From Lentisphaerota bacterium (GTDB lineage Bacteria; Verrucomicrobiota; Kiritimatiellia; RFP12; UBA3636), in assembly GCA_012511845.1 (NCBI GenBank), contig JAAZFF010000415.1, forward strand, positions 1 to 5,735: DNA of 5,735 bases, given 5' to 3'. Under the pieces are notes generated by a model. It did no database searches. It was not told the origin of the DNA and saw only the letters and a list, made by a program, of their open reading frames with translations. A program made the position numbers and the translations under genes. Every line of letters starts with the position of its first letter. The stretch's first letter is position 1. Of the stretch, positions 1 to 5,735 are shown piece by piece.

Positions 1-525
1 CGTTATGAACTTGGCGGGTTCCTTTGTTTCAGTTATTCCGGATTTCAAAACAGCTTCAACAAGATCCAGATTGCCCCGCTCGAAGAGGGGAGGATCACCC
101 GTTTCAGTGCTGATAAGCATATTATCGACTGCCATTCCAACTTTGAGTGCTATAATATGCTCAACCATGCGCAGATAGTTATGGGGATTGCCGCATCTCA
201 GCACAATATTACGTGCAGTTGTCCAGACATTGCGGATCGATACCTTGAATGGGAATTGCTCTCCTAGATCTGTACGGTTAATCCACCAGCCATCGTCCTT
301 GCCGGGAGAAAAAACGAGCGTACTGTTAGTGTTATTGCTGAATGTTCCCCGTCCCGACACTTTTTCAGTCCCGACAATTGTGGTTTTATTCATCGGGTAG
401 GGATAGGGTCCTTCTTTGAGAATTACTTGATCTATCTCCTGCTCTTTAAAATTGGTATAGGCTTTCCTGACAGAATCCATATCGCCACCGACAAGACGTC
501 CAATGTCATAATCAGGTATTGTCAT
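1..525 (-). CDS. lpxC: LpxC-family UDP-3-O-acyl-GlcNAc deacetylase, N-terminal part (divergent, 3' end outside window)
   Basis: The frame is open from an ATG at 525 to the left edge (175 codons); an in-frame TGA at 540-538 limits the start. LpxC is the zinc enzyme that deacetylates UDP-3-O-acyl-N-acetylglucosamine, the committed step of lipid A synthesis, in the cytoplasm. Resemblance to the first LpxC domain is seen in an INRTDL stretch (family: RRTDL), in the VEH motif at 121-123 (family TVEHL, with the catalytic Glu and a zinc-ligand His), in VGMAVDN (family LGIDN), and in a closing helix ending KSGI. The other zinc ligands would lie outside the window. Two usual motifs are degraded: GxGLHSG reads GRGTFSNN and DGSA reads ERGN. 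About 44 residues precede the point where LpxC normally begins; an internal ATG at 393 would put the Glu/His pair at 78/79, as in E. coli. It follows clpX by 25 bases with only a weak GAGA ribosome site. The family assignment is fairly safe; true LpxC activity is not. Confidence 0.72.
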   Translation of the reverse strand, partial: MTIPDYDIGRLVGGDMDSVRKAYTNFKEQEIDQVILKEGPYPYPMNKTTIVGTEKVSGRGTFSNNTNSTLVFSPGKDDGWWINRTDLGEQFPFKVSIRNVWTTARNIVLRCGNPHNYLRMVEHIIALKVGMAVDNMLISTETGDPPLFERGNLDLVEAVLKSGITETKEPAKFIT

Positions 526-550
526 AATTTTACTTTCTCAGGTTATAGTT

Positions 551-1933
551 TTACATGCCTATTTGGCTAAGAAGAGGGGTTTGTTTTTGGCTGTCTTCGA
601 AGTGGGACCGAACGAGATCACCGGTAAGGGTGAGTTTTCTCTTTTTCTGGTCTCCTTTTTCCGATGCAGCTTCGTACATAACGTCAATCATCAGCTCTTC
701 CATTATAGTCCTCAAGCCGCGTGCGCCTGTTTTACGTTTGAGAGCCTCAACTGCCATGGCGCTGATTGCATCATCCTTGAATCGCAGGTCGATACCCTCC
801 ATGGCAAACAGCTTTCGGTATTGAAGAGTAAGGCAGTTGCGCGGCTTTGTCAGAATATGGACAAGGTCTTCTTCCGTCAAGGTAGATAATACGGACACAA
901 CAGGCAGTCTACCAACAAACTCGGGTATAAGTCCGAACTGTATCAAATCTTCAGGTTCCGGACGTAGTATTTCTTTTTCCTGAACTAATGTTTCTGTACC
1001 ACCGGCAAACCCGAAATGTTTATTGGCTGCTCTTCTTTGCATTATGGAGTCGAGACCAACAAAAGCACCGCCGCAAATAAACAGAATGTCCTTTGTATCT
1101 ATTTCAAGATATTCCTGATGCGGGTGTTTCCTTCCTCCGGTTGGCGGAACGTGAGCAACAGTGCCCTCGAATATTTTCAAAAGGGCTTGTTGGACTCCTT
1201 CGCCTGAAACATCCCTGGTAATTGAGACGTTGTCAACGCGGCGACCGATTTTATCGATTTCATCAATAAATATTATTCCCATCTGTGCCTGTTCGACATC
1301 CATATCGGCAGCCTGTATCAAGTTCAGGAGGACGTTTTCCACATCTTCGCCCACATATCCTGCCTCAGTCAGGGTGGTGGCATCGGAAATTGAAAATGGT
1401 ACGTCGAGCATTTTTGCCAATGTTCTGGCTATAAGGGTCTTCCCGGAGCCGGTGGGACCGACGAGCAATATATTGCTCTTTTCAACTTCTACATCTTCGA
1501 ATTCTTTTAAATCAATATTTTTGTTTGAACCGAAAAGACGCTTGTAATGATTGTGAACAGCTACAGAAATGACACGCTTGGTTCTTTCCTGCCCGACAAC
1601 ATAATAATTAAGGAAATCATGTATTTCCTTGGGGGTTGGAACTTCTTTCACGGGGCTGGTGTCGTTCACATCTTCATCGGGATCAGCGAAAAGTATTTCG
1701 TCGAGAATGTCCTGTTCCGGGTCAGTTCTGCTCTTGCCGGCAGGTTTTTTGTTTTTAGATGGCAGCTGCGCCTGGATTACCTCAATGCTGTCAAGGGCAC
1801 TTTTTAAAACATTCTTCTGTTCTTCAAGGCAGTGAGGGCATATATATTCGCCATGCAACTGGAAAAGTGCCGACACCCGTTCACTCGGTATGCCGCAAAA
1901 TGAACATCTGCGATTCTTGTTTTTGGTTGACAT
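551..1933 (-). CDS. clpX: ATP-dependent Clp protease ATP-binding subunit ClpX
   Basis: ClpX is a hexameric AAA+ unfoldase that recognises tagged or damaged proteins in the cytoplasm, unfolds them and threads them into ClpP. The 460-residue product is somewhat longer than E. coli ClpX (424). Visible in order: an N-terminal C4 zinc-binding domain (C10, C13, C32, C35); an acidic linker at about 60-97; Walker A GPTGSGKT at 159-166; the GYVG pore loop at 192-195; Walker B IIFIDEID at 220-227; the RKH loop at 268-270; a ClpP-docking loop in which the usual IGF reads FGF (307-309); the GRLP arginine-finger segment (R342); and the sensor-2 GARGLR at 403-408. All ATPase residues look intact. It starts 8 bases after the clpP stop with no Shine-Dalgarno sequence, so translation is probably coupled to clpP. 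The extra length lies mainly in the linker and the C-terminal tail. Confidence 0.98.
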   Translation of the reverse strand: MSTKNKNRRCSFCGIPSERVSALFQLHGEYICPHCLEEQKNVLKSALDSIEVIQAQLPSKNKKPAGKSRTDPEQDILDEILFADPDEDVNDTSPVKEVPTPKEIHDFLNYYVVGQERTKRVISVAVHNHYKRLFGSNKNIDLKEFEDVEVEKSNILLVGPTGSGKTLIARTLAKMLDVPFSISDATTLTEAGYVGEDVENVLLNLIQAADMDVEQAQMGIIFIDEIDKIGRRVDNVSITRDVSGEGVQQALLKIFEGTVAHVPPTGGRKHPHQEYLEIDTKDILFICGGAFVGLDSIMQRRAANKHFGFAGGTETLVQEKEILRPEPEDLIQFGLIPEFVGRLPVVSVLSTLTEEDLVHILTKPRNCLTLQYRKLFAMEGIDLRFKDDAISAMAVEALKRKTGARGLRTIMEELMIDVMYEAASEKGDQKKRKLTLTGDLVRSHFEDSQKQTPLLSQIGM

Positions 1934-1941
1934 TTAGAAAG

Positions 1942-2556
1942 CTATTTTTTAGAAGTTTTTTCTGTTGCAGTCCTTGGTTCCAGAACTTCATCAATGATAC
2001 CATAGTCTTTGGCATCTTTAGCCGACATGAATAAATCACGGTCTGTATCGCGCTCTATGGTTTTCAGGGGTTTCCCTGTCGTTTCATGAAGGATTTTGTT
2101 TAAGTAGGCCCGGTTACGTATGATCTCATCCGCCTGAATCCGTATGTCTACAGCCTGACCCTCTGCTCCGCCGCTTGGCTGATGGATCATTATCCGGGAG
2201 CTGGGAAGGGCAAAGCGCTTGCCTTTTGCCCCGGCAGATAAAAGCACTGCGCCCATGGACGCAGCCTGCCCGATGCAATATGTGGCACAATCACATTTGA
2301 TATATTGCATAGTATCGTAAATTGCAAGTCCTGATGTGACAACCCCGCCGGGGGAGTTGATGTATACGGAAATATCTTTCTCGGCACTCTCCGACTGCAG
2401 GAAAAGCAACTGTGCTATTACAATGCTGGACACTACGTCGTTGATAGGACCGCTGATAAAAATGATACGATCTTTTAAAAGACGTGAGTAGATGTCGTAC
2501 GAACGCTCTCCGCGCCCTGTTTGCTCTATTACAAATGGTACGTATTGTGATTTCAT
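1942..2556 (-). CDS. clpP: ATP-dependent Clp protease proteolytic subunit ClpP
   Basis: ClpP is a serine peptidase that forms the 14-subunit degradation chamber used with ClpX. The 204-residue product has the family's normal length. The catalytic triad is visible as S100 (in GQAASMGA), H125 (in MIHQPSGG) and D174 (in DTDRD), with the same spacing as the E. coli triad S97/H122/D171. The N-terminus has the usual EQTGRGERSYDIYSRLL segment that forms the axial gate, and YINSPGG at 65-71 matches the oxyanion-hole glycine region. The lysine-rich tail TEKTSKK is unremarkable. The start at 2556 is supported by a strong AAGGTGAG ribosome site six bases upstream and by the conserved N-terminus. It lies between tig (32-base gap) and clpX (8-base gap), the widespread bacterial order, and is very probably cotranscribed with both. 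Confidence 0.98.
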   Translation of the reverse strand: MKSQYVPFVIEQTGRGERSYDIYSRLLKDRIIFISGPINDVVSSIVIAQLLFLQSESAEKDISVYINSPGGVVTSGLAIYDTMQYIKCDCATYCIGQAASMGAVLLSAGAKGKRFALPSSRIMIHQPSGGAEGQAVDIRIQADEIIRNRAYLNKILHETTGKPLKTIERDTDRDLFMSAKDAKDYGIIDEVLEPRTATEKTSKK

Positions 2557-2562
2557 ATGTTT

Positions 2563-2570
2563 CTCACCTT
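2563..2570 (-). promoter_or_regulatory. Strong Shine-Dalgarno site of clpP
   Basis: On the minus strand the sequence AAGGTGAG lies six bases before the clpP ATG. It contains AGGTGA, complementary to the 16S rRNA 3' end. It is the best ribosome-binding site in the window; clpX, lpxC and the glycosidase have weak or no such sites. ClpP may therefore be the most efficiently initiated member of the cluster. Confidence 0.75.
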
Positions 2571-2588
2571 AAGTTTATGGGACTCCTT

Positions 2589-3908
2589 CTATTCGTTGCC
2601 TGCTGTACTGGTTGGTTTCGCTTTTTCCAGGAGTATACGCAAAGTTTCAAGTCTGATTGCTCCCTGCTCCATGAGACGCCATCTGTCCGGTTCAGTTTTT
2701 ATTGCTTTTGCTTCATTTTCTGAAAGGTTCCAGTTGGAGACTGCATATTCGTAGTATTGTGTAGTTAGTTCATCAGAAGCCTTGATGCCAAGCTCTTCAG
2801 CAATTTTGCCGAGTAATATCTTCTCACGGCTAAAAGCAACTGCCTGTTCTTTGGAGGTAGCTGTAATTTCTTCACGCTGTTTTTCTATGTCTTCCTTTGC
2901 TACACCTTGTTGCATAAGTCTTTGAATTGCGTTTTGCAAAATGTTTTGGGCACTTCTTTCCAGTTCAGCCTGTGGAACTTCAAAACTCACAGATTTAAGG
3001 AGAAAATCAGTAATCTGCTCAGTACGGCGTCTGTTATCGGCTTCCTTGGCACGTGCTTCGAGGTACTTGCGTACATTGGTCTTAAGCTTGTCAAGGCTCT
3101 CCACACCAATAGTTTTCAAAAAGTCATCGTTTAATTCGGGTAATACACGGTGGCGCCCCCTGATTACAGTAACTTTGTATTCGACAGAAATACCGCGAAG
3201 AGCTTCTTCCGGGAAATCATCGGTAAATTCAACGGGTACGGTAAATTCATCGCCGATCTTTTTGCCAATGAGTGCGTCGGATATTTCCTGTATTTGGAAA
3301 GTCTTGCCGCCGACAATTGTAACAGCGTTTTCTCTTTCTGTAAGAGATGTAAGGTCGGGGAAAACTTCTGACATCGGCTTCCCATCCTGGTACCCGGTGA
3401 AAGAAAAGCTTACCATATCACCTGTTCCCACCTCAGTGTCGGGTTTCAATTCCTCAAACTCTGCCAGCGTTTGCCTGATTTCTTCCAGATTATTGTCAAT
3501 ATCAGCATCGGTAACAAGAGTGTCTGCATCATCAACCGGAATGCCTTCATACTGCGGAAGCTCAAACTTGGGCTCAAGGTCGACAGTCATTGTAAAGTCA
3601 AGCCCTCCATCTTCCAGCTTCTCAAAATCAGAAAGTCCTATGAATTCATATACGTCGAGCTCTTTTTCTTTAATTGCCATATCATAGTACTTCGCAAAGA
3701 TTTTATGTATGGTATCCTGCTCAATGTCTGATGCGTATTTGCGTCCGATAGCCTGCCGAGGGGCCTTGCCCTTGCGAAACCCTGGAATCGAACCTGATTT
3801 TACGTAGTTTGCAGTAACCTTCTCTGTTTCAGTGCGTACTTCTTCTGCGGTTATATTAAAGATAATTTTAGAACGTGTTTGTGATATCTGATCAATTTCA
3901 ATGTTCAT
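2589..3908 (-). CDS. tig: Trigger factor (ribosome-associated chaperone / peptidyl-prolyl isomerase)
   Basis: Trigger factor docks near the ribosomal exit tunnel, shields nascent chains and carries a proline isomerase domain. The 439-residue length is typical (E. coli 432). Residues 1 to about 115 form the ribosome-binding domain, with the signature GFRKGKAP at 43-50 that contacts protein L23. The FKBP-type domain spans about 157-250 and contains FSFTGYQDG (168-176) and, after it, the GKKIGDEF turn typical of the fold. From about 255 to the end the sequence is charged and helical, matching the C-terminal arm domain. The ATG at 3908 gives the conserved N-terminus and is preceded by a GAGG ribosome site about ten bases upstream. 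It is the first gene of the tig-clpP-clpX-lpxC block. It appears complete with no missing domain; sequence divergence in the C-terminal domain is normal for this family. Confidence 0.97.
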   Translation of the reverse strand: MNIEIDQISQTRSKIIFNITAEEVRTETEKVTANYVKSGSIPGFRKGKAPRQAIGRKYASDIEQDTIHKIFAKYYDMAIKEKELDVYEFIGLSDFEKLEDGGLDFTMTVDLEPKFELPQYEGIPVDDADTLVTDADIDNNLEEIRQTLAEFEELKPDTEVGTGDMVSFSFTGYQDGKPMSEVFPDLTSLTERENAVTIVGGKTFQIQEISDALIGKKIGDEFTVPVEFTDDFPEEALRGISVEYKVTVIRGRHRVLPELNDDFLKTIGVESLDKLKTNVRKYLEARAKEADNRRRTEQITDFLLKSVSFEVPQAELERSAQNILQNAIQRLMQQGVAKEDIEKQREEITATSKEQAVAFSREKILLGKIAEELGIKASDELTTQYYEYAVSNWNLSENEAKAIKTEPDRWRLMEQGAIRLETLRILLEKAKPTSTAGNE

Positions 3909-3946
3909 TTAAAGATTGCCTCAAGTTATAGGAAAACAAAACAAAT

Positions 3947-3976
3947 ACTGTACCATGAAACTGTTCTAATCGGCAA
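3947..3976 (-). promoter_or_regulatory. Possible sigma-70-type promoter of the tig cluster
   Basis: Reading the minus strand, TTGCCG (3976-3971) and TACAGT (3952-3947) are separated by 18 bases. Each matches four of the six consensus positions of the -35 (TTGACA) and -10 (TATAAT) boxes. The -10 box ends 38 bases before the tig start codon, a sensible leader length. The match is weak and other AT-rich alternatives exist nearby (for example TATAAC close to the ribosome site), so this is only a candidate. Confidence 0.25.
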
Positions 3977-4095
3977 TTCCAAATTTCAACATTCGGAAGC
4001 GCGCGCATTATTGGAATGCTTCCTTGACTTCCTGCTTGAGAACCGTGTGAACCGCCACAGAGAAAGAGAATCGGCTTTATTGCCAGATTATGAAC

Positions 4096-4112
4096 CACGA
4101 ATTAACACGAAT
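4096..4112 (+). repeat. CACGAAT-TAA-CACGAAT direct repeat
   Basis: Two exact copies of CACGAAT occur with a period of ten bases, preceded by AAC. From memory, phrases of this sort (AACCACGAATTAACACGAAT and longer versions) recur between genes in several PVC-group and environmental genomes and generate spurious NHELTR-like peptide predictions. The direct repeat is seen; the dispersed-family membership is recollection and needs a genome search. Confidence 0.5.
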
Positions 4113-4239
4113 AGAGAGGATAGCAAGGTAGAGACGGCTCTCCCTGGAGATCATACACGTTCACTGCGGAGCGGTACACGTTTCCCGTACACGGGATGAG
4201 AATGGAGCTCGGTTATGAGAAACGAAATGTTTGCTGCGT

Positions 4240-4281
4240 CGAAATCGTGTACGAGTACGTGAATGTGAACGAGAACGTTTG
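4240..4281 (+). repeat. Degenerate hexanucleotide repeat array (about CGWGWA)
   Basis: Six consecutive hexamers CGAAAT, CGTGTA, CGAGTA, CGTGAA, TGTGAA, CGAGAA followed by a partial CGTTTG share the pattern C-G-W-G-W-A with few exceptions. The array is non-coding as far as can be seen and lies about 85 bases beyond the 3' end of the glycosidase gene. Origin could be slippage or decay of a dispersed intergenic repeat. Confidence 0.6.
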
Positions 4282-4287
4282 AGCGGG

Positions 4288-4305
4288 ACAGGCAGGAATG
4301 CCTGT
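4288..4305. repeat. Perfect 7-bp inverted repeat with GGAA loop
   Basis: ACAGGCA-GGAA-TGCCTGT forms a 7-bp stem; read as plus-strand RNA the loop GGAA is a GNRA tetraloop and flanking GGG/TTT could add G-U pairs. It lies 62 bases past the glycosidase stop on the minus strand, but as minus-strand RNA it is followed by CCCGC rather than U residues, so it is not a standard terminator for that gene. It may be one copy of a dispersed palindromic repeat. Confidence 0.6.
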
Positions 4306-4366
4306 TTTACAGTCTCCGCTACCTTCGACTCAGTGCTCTCTGCGATGATTTCAAGCTGATTTACTC

Positions 4367-5476
4367 TTATTTGTTTTTCGGGAGGACAAAGAGTTCGTGG
4401 AATTTTTCAGCCGATTTCGGGAACTGTGTAGTGCGATTTGGTTCGGGTACAAGCTGATGATCTCCATCGCCGGCATGGACATCGAAATAGCAGTGGTAAA
4501 TCACGTTGTTGTCCGGGTTGTGAATAAATTTATACATTTCTTCAATGAAGAAGGGATTATCACCGCCACCATGACCGTCCTCGCGGATAAAGACTCCCCA
4601 TTCGGGAATGCTCAGCGGTTTTTTATGACGTTTGGCAAACTTTGCCCAGAATTGCAAACCCCAGTTTTTATTGTTCAACCCTTCATTCCATGCCCGTTTT
4701 TGCCTGGACATGATTTCACTTTCACTTGCAACGGAAGGGATAGGGTACGTATTTTTAATCCATGACTGGTCGTATATGTCGATTCCGATATCGTCAACAA
4801 ACTCGTCACCGGGGTATGCGAGCTCTATGTCGTAGCCCATCCACATGACATTGGGGTTCCAGCAGAACTTCAGATCTTGAGTGCCGGGAACAGCTCGCAT
4901 GGTGGTGACAATCTGGCGGAAATATTCGGCGAAGAACTTTGCCTCCTCCGCATTGTCTACACGCCATGTGTACCAGCCGCCGTTGAATTCCCAGCCGAGT
5001 CGCAGTATGGTGTTGCCGAGCTTGTATTTGACAAGATTTTTGGCGAGTGTTTCGAAATACGTGTTGTACTTGCCCTCAGCTCCCAGTTTGAGTGAAACGG
5101 GTTCCTGCCCCGGTCCCTGGCGTGGACCGGAGCGATCCCACGGGCCGGGAAGCAGGGGGACGCTGAGGATGTAGCGGCGGTGTTTAGGATCTTTTTGCAC
5201 CCAGGGACCCCACGTGCCGAACTGCCATTCTTCGCCCATTATTTTGTCCCAACCTTCATTAGGCATGAAATCGTCCGCCCAGACTCCCTTGCGGTTTAGC
5301 CATTGAGCATACGCATCGTAACGACCTTCGATGCATCCTCTCTGACCCCAGCGGTAAACTGCTGTGTAAGGCGCAGCAGTGTTGTCGTTAAGCGGGAGCA
5401 GCTTTGCAGCGTGTGTTAAGGTATTTGCAGCTAATATTGCTGTTGTGCAGAGGAGAGCGTAGCGTAATGTCTTCAT
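4367..5476 (-). CDS. Secreted GH26-like (clan GH-A) glycoside hydrolase
   Basis: The 369-residue product starts with a typical signal peptide (basic MKTLR, hydrophobic stretch, THA-A cleavage near residue 23), so it is exported. The rest looks like a single TIM-barrel catalytic domain related to GH26 beta-mannanase-like enzymes. The probable acid/base is E163 in RLGWEFNGGWYTW and the probable nucleophile is E292 in SIPEWGV, at the spacing expected for strands 4 and 7 of a clan GH-A barrel. FCWNPN at 204-209 and the GGGDNPFF segment at 303-310 also fit this group. Classical GH26 enzymes have His before the acid/base Glu; here it is Trp, so the substrate (mannan, xylan, mixed glucan or other) cannot be given. 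No binding module or anchor is visible. The ATG at 5476 has no Shine-Dalgarno site, only an A/T-rich leader, but the signal peptide begins exactly there. It is separated from its neighbours and is probably transcribed independently or with the gene to its right. Confidence 0.85.
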   Translation of the reverse strand: MKTLRYALLCTTAILAANTLTHAAKLLPLNDNTAAPYTAVYRWGQRGCIEGRYDAYAQWLNRKGVWADDFMPNEGWDKIMGEEWQFGTWGPWVQKDPKHRRYILSVPLLPGPWDRSGPRQGPGQEPVSLKLGAEGKYNTYFETLAKNLVKYKLGNTILRLGWEFNGGWYTWRVDNAEEAKFFAEYFRQIVTTMRAVPGTQDLKFCWNPNVMWMGYDIELAYPGDEFVDDIGIDIYDQSWIKNTYPIPSVASESEIMSRQKRAWNEGLNNKNWGLQFWAKFAKRHKKPLSIPEWGVFIREDGHGGGDNPFFIEEMYKFIHNPDNNVIYHCYFDVHAGDGDHQLVPEPNRTTQFPKSAEKFHELFVLPKNK

Positions 5477-5518
5477 AGTTTATGTTTTGTGATTTATGTT
5501 TTTATTTCAGAAGTGCTA

Positions 5519-5556
5519 CAGCATGGTCTATTAAACAAAATATTAAGACCATGCTG
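5519..5556. repeat. Perfect 11-bp inverted repeat with 16-base AT-rich loop
   Basis: CAGCATGGTCT (5519-5529) and AGACCATGCTG (5546-5556) are exact reverse complements around an A/T-rich loop. It lies 26 bases beyond the stop of the partial upstream gene and 42 bases before the glycosidase start. It could be a transcription terminator, but on the minus strand the stem is followed by TAGCACTT and not by a U-run. A mRNA-stabilising hairpin or an operator are alternatives. Confidence 0.65.
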
Positions 5557-5582
5557 CGGACATTTGCCTTTATTCATCCCGT

Positions 5583-5735
5583 TTAACGAACTATCAGAAT
5601 CGTATCAGGCGGAATTCTAAACACTTCAACAGTATCGAACCAGAGCTCATTCCAGCCTTCGTTGATGATACCGAATTTACCACCTTCGAGAAGTTCTCCG
5701 CTTTCATCAATGTAGTCGATTGCCCTGCTGTATCC
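5583..5735 (-). CDS. C-terminal end of an unrecognised protein (5' part outside window)
   Basis: An open frame enters from the right edge and ends at a TAA (5585-5583), giving 50 residues. The segment is rich in aromatic and acidic residues, with KFGIINEGWNELWFDTVEV followed by a short basic end (ILIVR). Alternating hydrophobic residues suggest beta strands, and the LWFDTVEV string resembles the last strand of carbohydrate-binding or other beta-sandwich modules, which would suit the neighbouring glycosidase, but this is a guess. I do not recognise the family. It is on the same strand as the glycosidase, 106 bases upstream of it. Confidence 0.6.
   Translation of the reverse strand, partial: GYSRAIDYIDESGELLEGGKFGIINEGWNELWFDTVEVFRIPPDTILIVR

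Larger units (their letters stand above)
3909..4366. other. 458-base spacer between tig and the glycosidase gene, rich in short repeats
   Basis: No frame here looks like a conserved protein on either strand; the short open frames have arginine-rich, low-complexity translations. The part next to tig probably holds its promoter and leader. The middle and right parts contain a CACGAAT direct repeat, a small TCCCG-TACA-CGGGA inverted repeat (near 4185-4198), a degenerate hexanucleotide array and a GNRA-loop hairpin, listed separately. No U-tract terminator is visible for the glycosidase gene, which ends at the right edge of this spacer. From 4113 to about 4180 I see nothing identifiable. Confidence 0.7.

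Noticed and set aside
188..400. A 70-codon plus-strand open frame
   Set aside because: It lies fully opposite the lpxC-like gene, whose family motifs are recognisable, and its translation resembles nothing known.
2941..3687. A 248-codon open frame on the plus strand, opposite tig
   Set aside because: The translation is serine-rich and low in complexity, as expected for the complement of a real gene; tig on the other strand has clear family motifs over the same bases.
3898..4098. A 66-codon minus-strand open frame overlapping the tig start
   Set aside because: It overlaps the tig leader and start in another frame and has no family resemblance or ribosome site.
4185..4198. TCCCG-TACA-CGGGA inverted repeat
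   Set aside because: A 5-bp stem is expected by chance in this length of DNA; there is no supporting context.
4011..4199. A 62-codon plus-strand open frame in the tig/glycosidase spacer
   Set aside because: Its arginine-rich translation (including EPRINTNRED) comes from the CACGAAT repeat; such peptides are typical false gene calls. No ribosome site is seen.
4288..4305. Hairpin considered as the terminator of the glycosidase gene
   Set aside because: On the minus strand the stem is followed by CCCGC and not by a run of T, and the stem is only 7 bp; it is listed as a repeat instead.
1..5735. Search for a CRISPR array, phage or transposon genes, tRNA or rRNA
   Set aside because: No regularly spaced repeats, transposase or phage-like proteins, or recognisable RNA genes were found on either strand.

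Overview
The window looks like chromosomal DNA of a Gram-negative bacterium. All genes that I can support lie on the minus strand. The first four, read right to left, are trigger factor (tig), clpP, clpX and a partial lpxC-like gene, so lipid A synthesis is implied. Protein style, a secreted clan GH-A glycosidase and intergenic low-complexity repeats suggest a member of the PVC group (Lentisphaerae, Kiritimatiellota or Verrucomicrobia). That placement is inference from memory; there is no rRNA in the window to settle it.

Layout from left to right: (1) 1-525, the N-terminal 175 codons of a divergent LpxC-family deacetylase, running off the left edge; (2) 551-1933, clpX; (3) 1942-2556, clpP; (4) 2589-3908, tig. 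Gaps of 32, 8 and 25 bases separate these four genes, so they are probably one transcript in the order tig-clpP-clpX-lpxC. (5) 3909-4366 is a 458-base spacer with no credible gene. It holds a possible tig promoter, a CACGAAT direct repeat, a degenerate hexanucleotide array and a small GNRA-loop hairpin. (6) 4367-5476 encodes a secreted GH26-like glycoside hydrolase. (7) 5477-5582 is a spacer with a perfect 11-bp inverted repeat. (8) 5583-5735 is the last 50 codons of an unrecognised protein.

Functionally, the first block is a protein quality-control cassette: trigger factor handles nascent chains at the ribosome, and ClpX unfolds substrates and feeds them to the ClpP protease. An LpxC-type enzyme is appended where many bacteria carry lon. 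The right-hand block is unrelated and concerns extracellular polysaccharide use or modification. I see no CRISPR array, transposase, tRNA or rRNA, and no clearly novel multi-gene system. The most interesting points are the divergent LpxC-like protein next to clpX and the repeats in the tig/glycosidase spacer.
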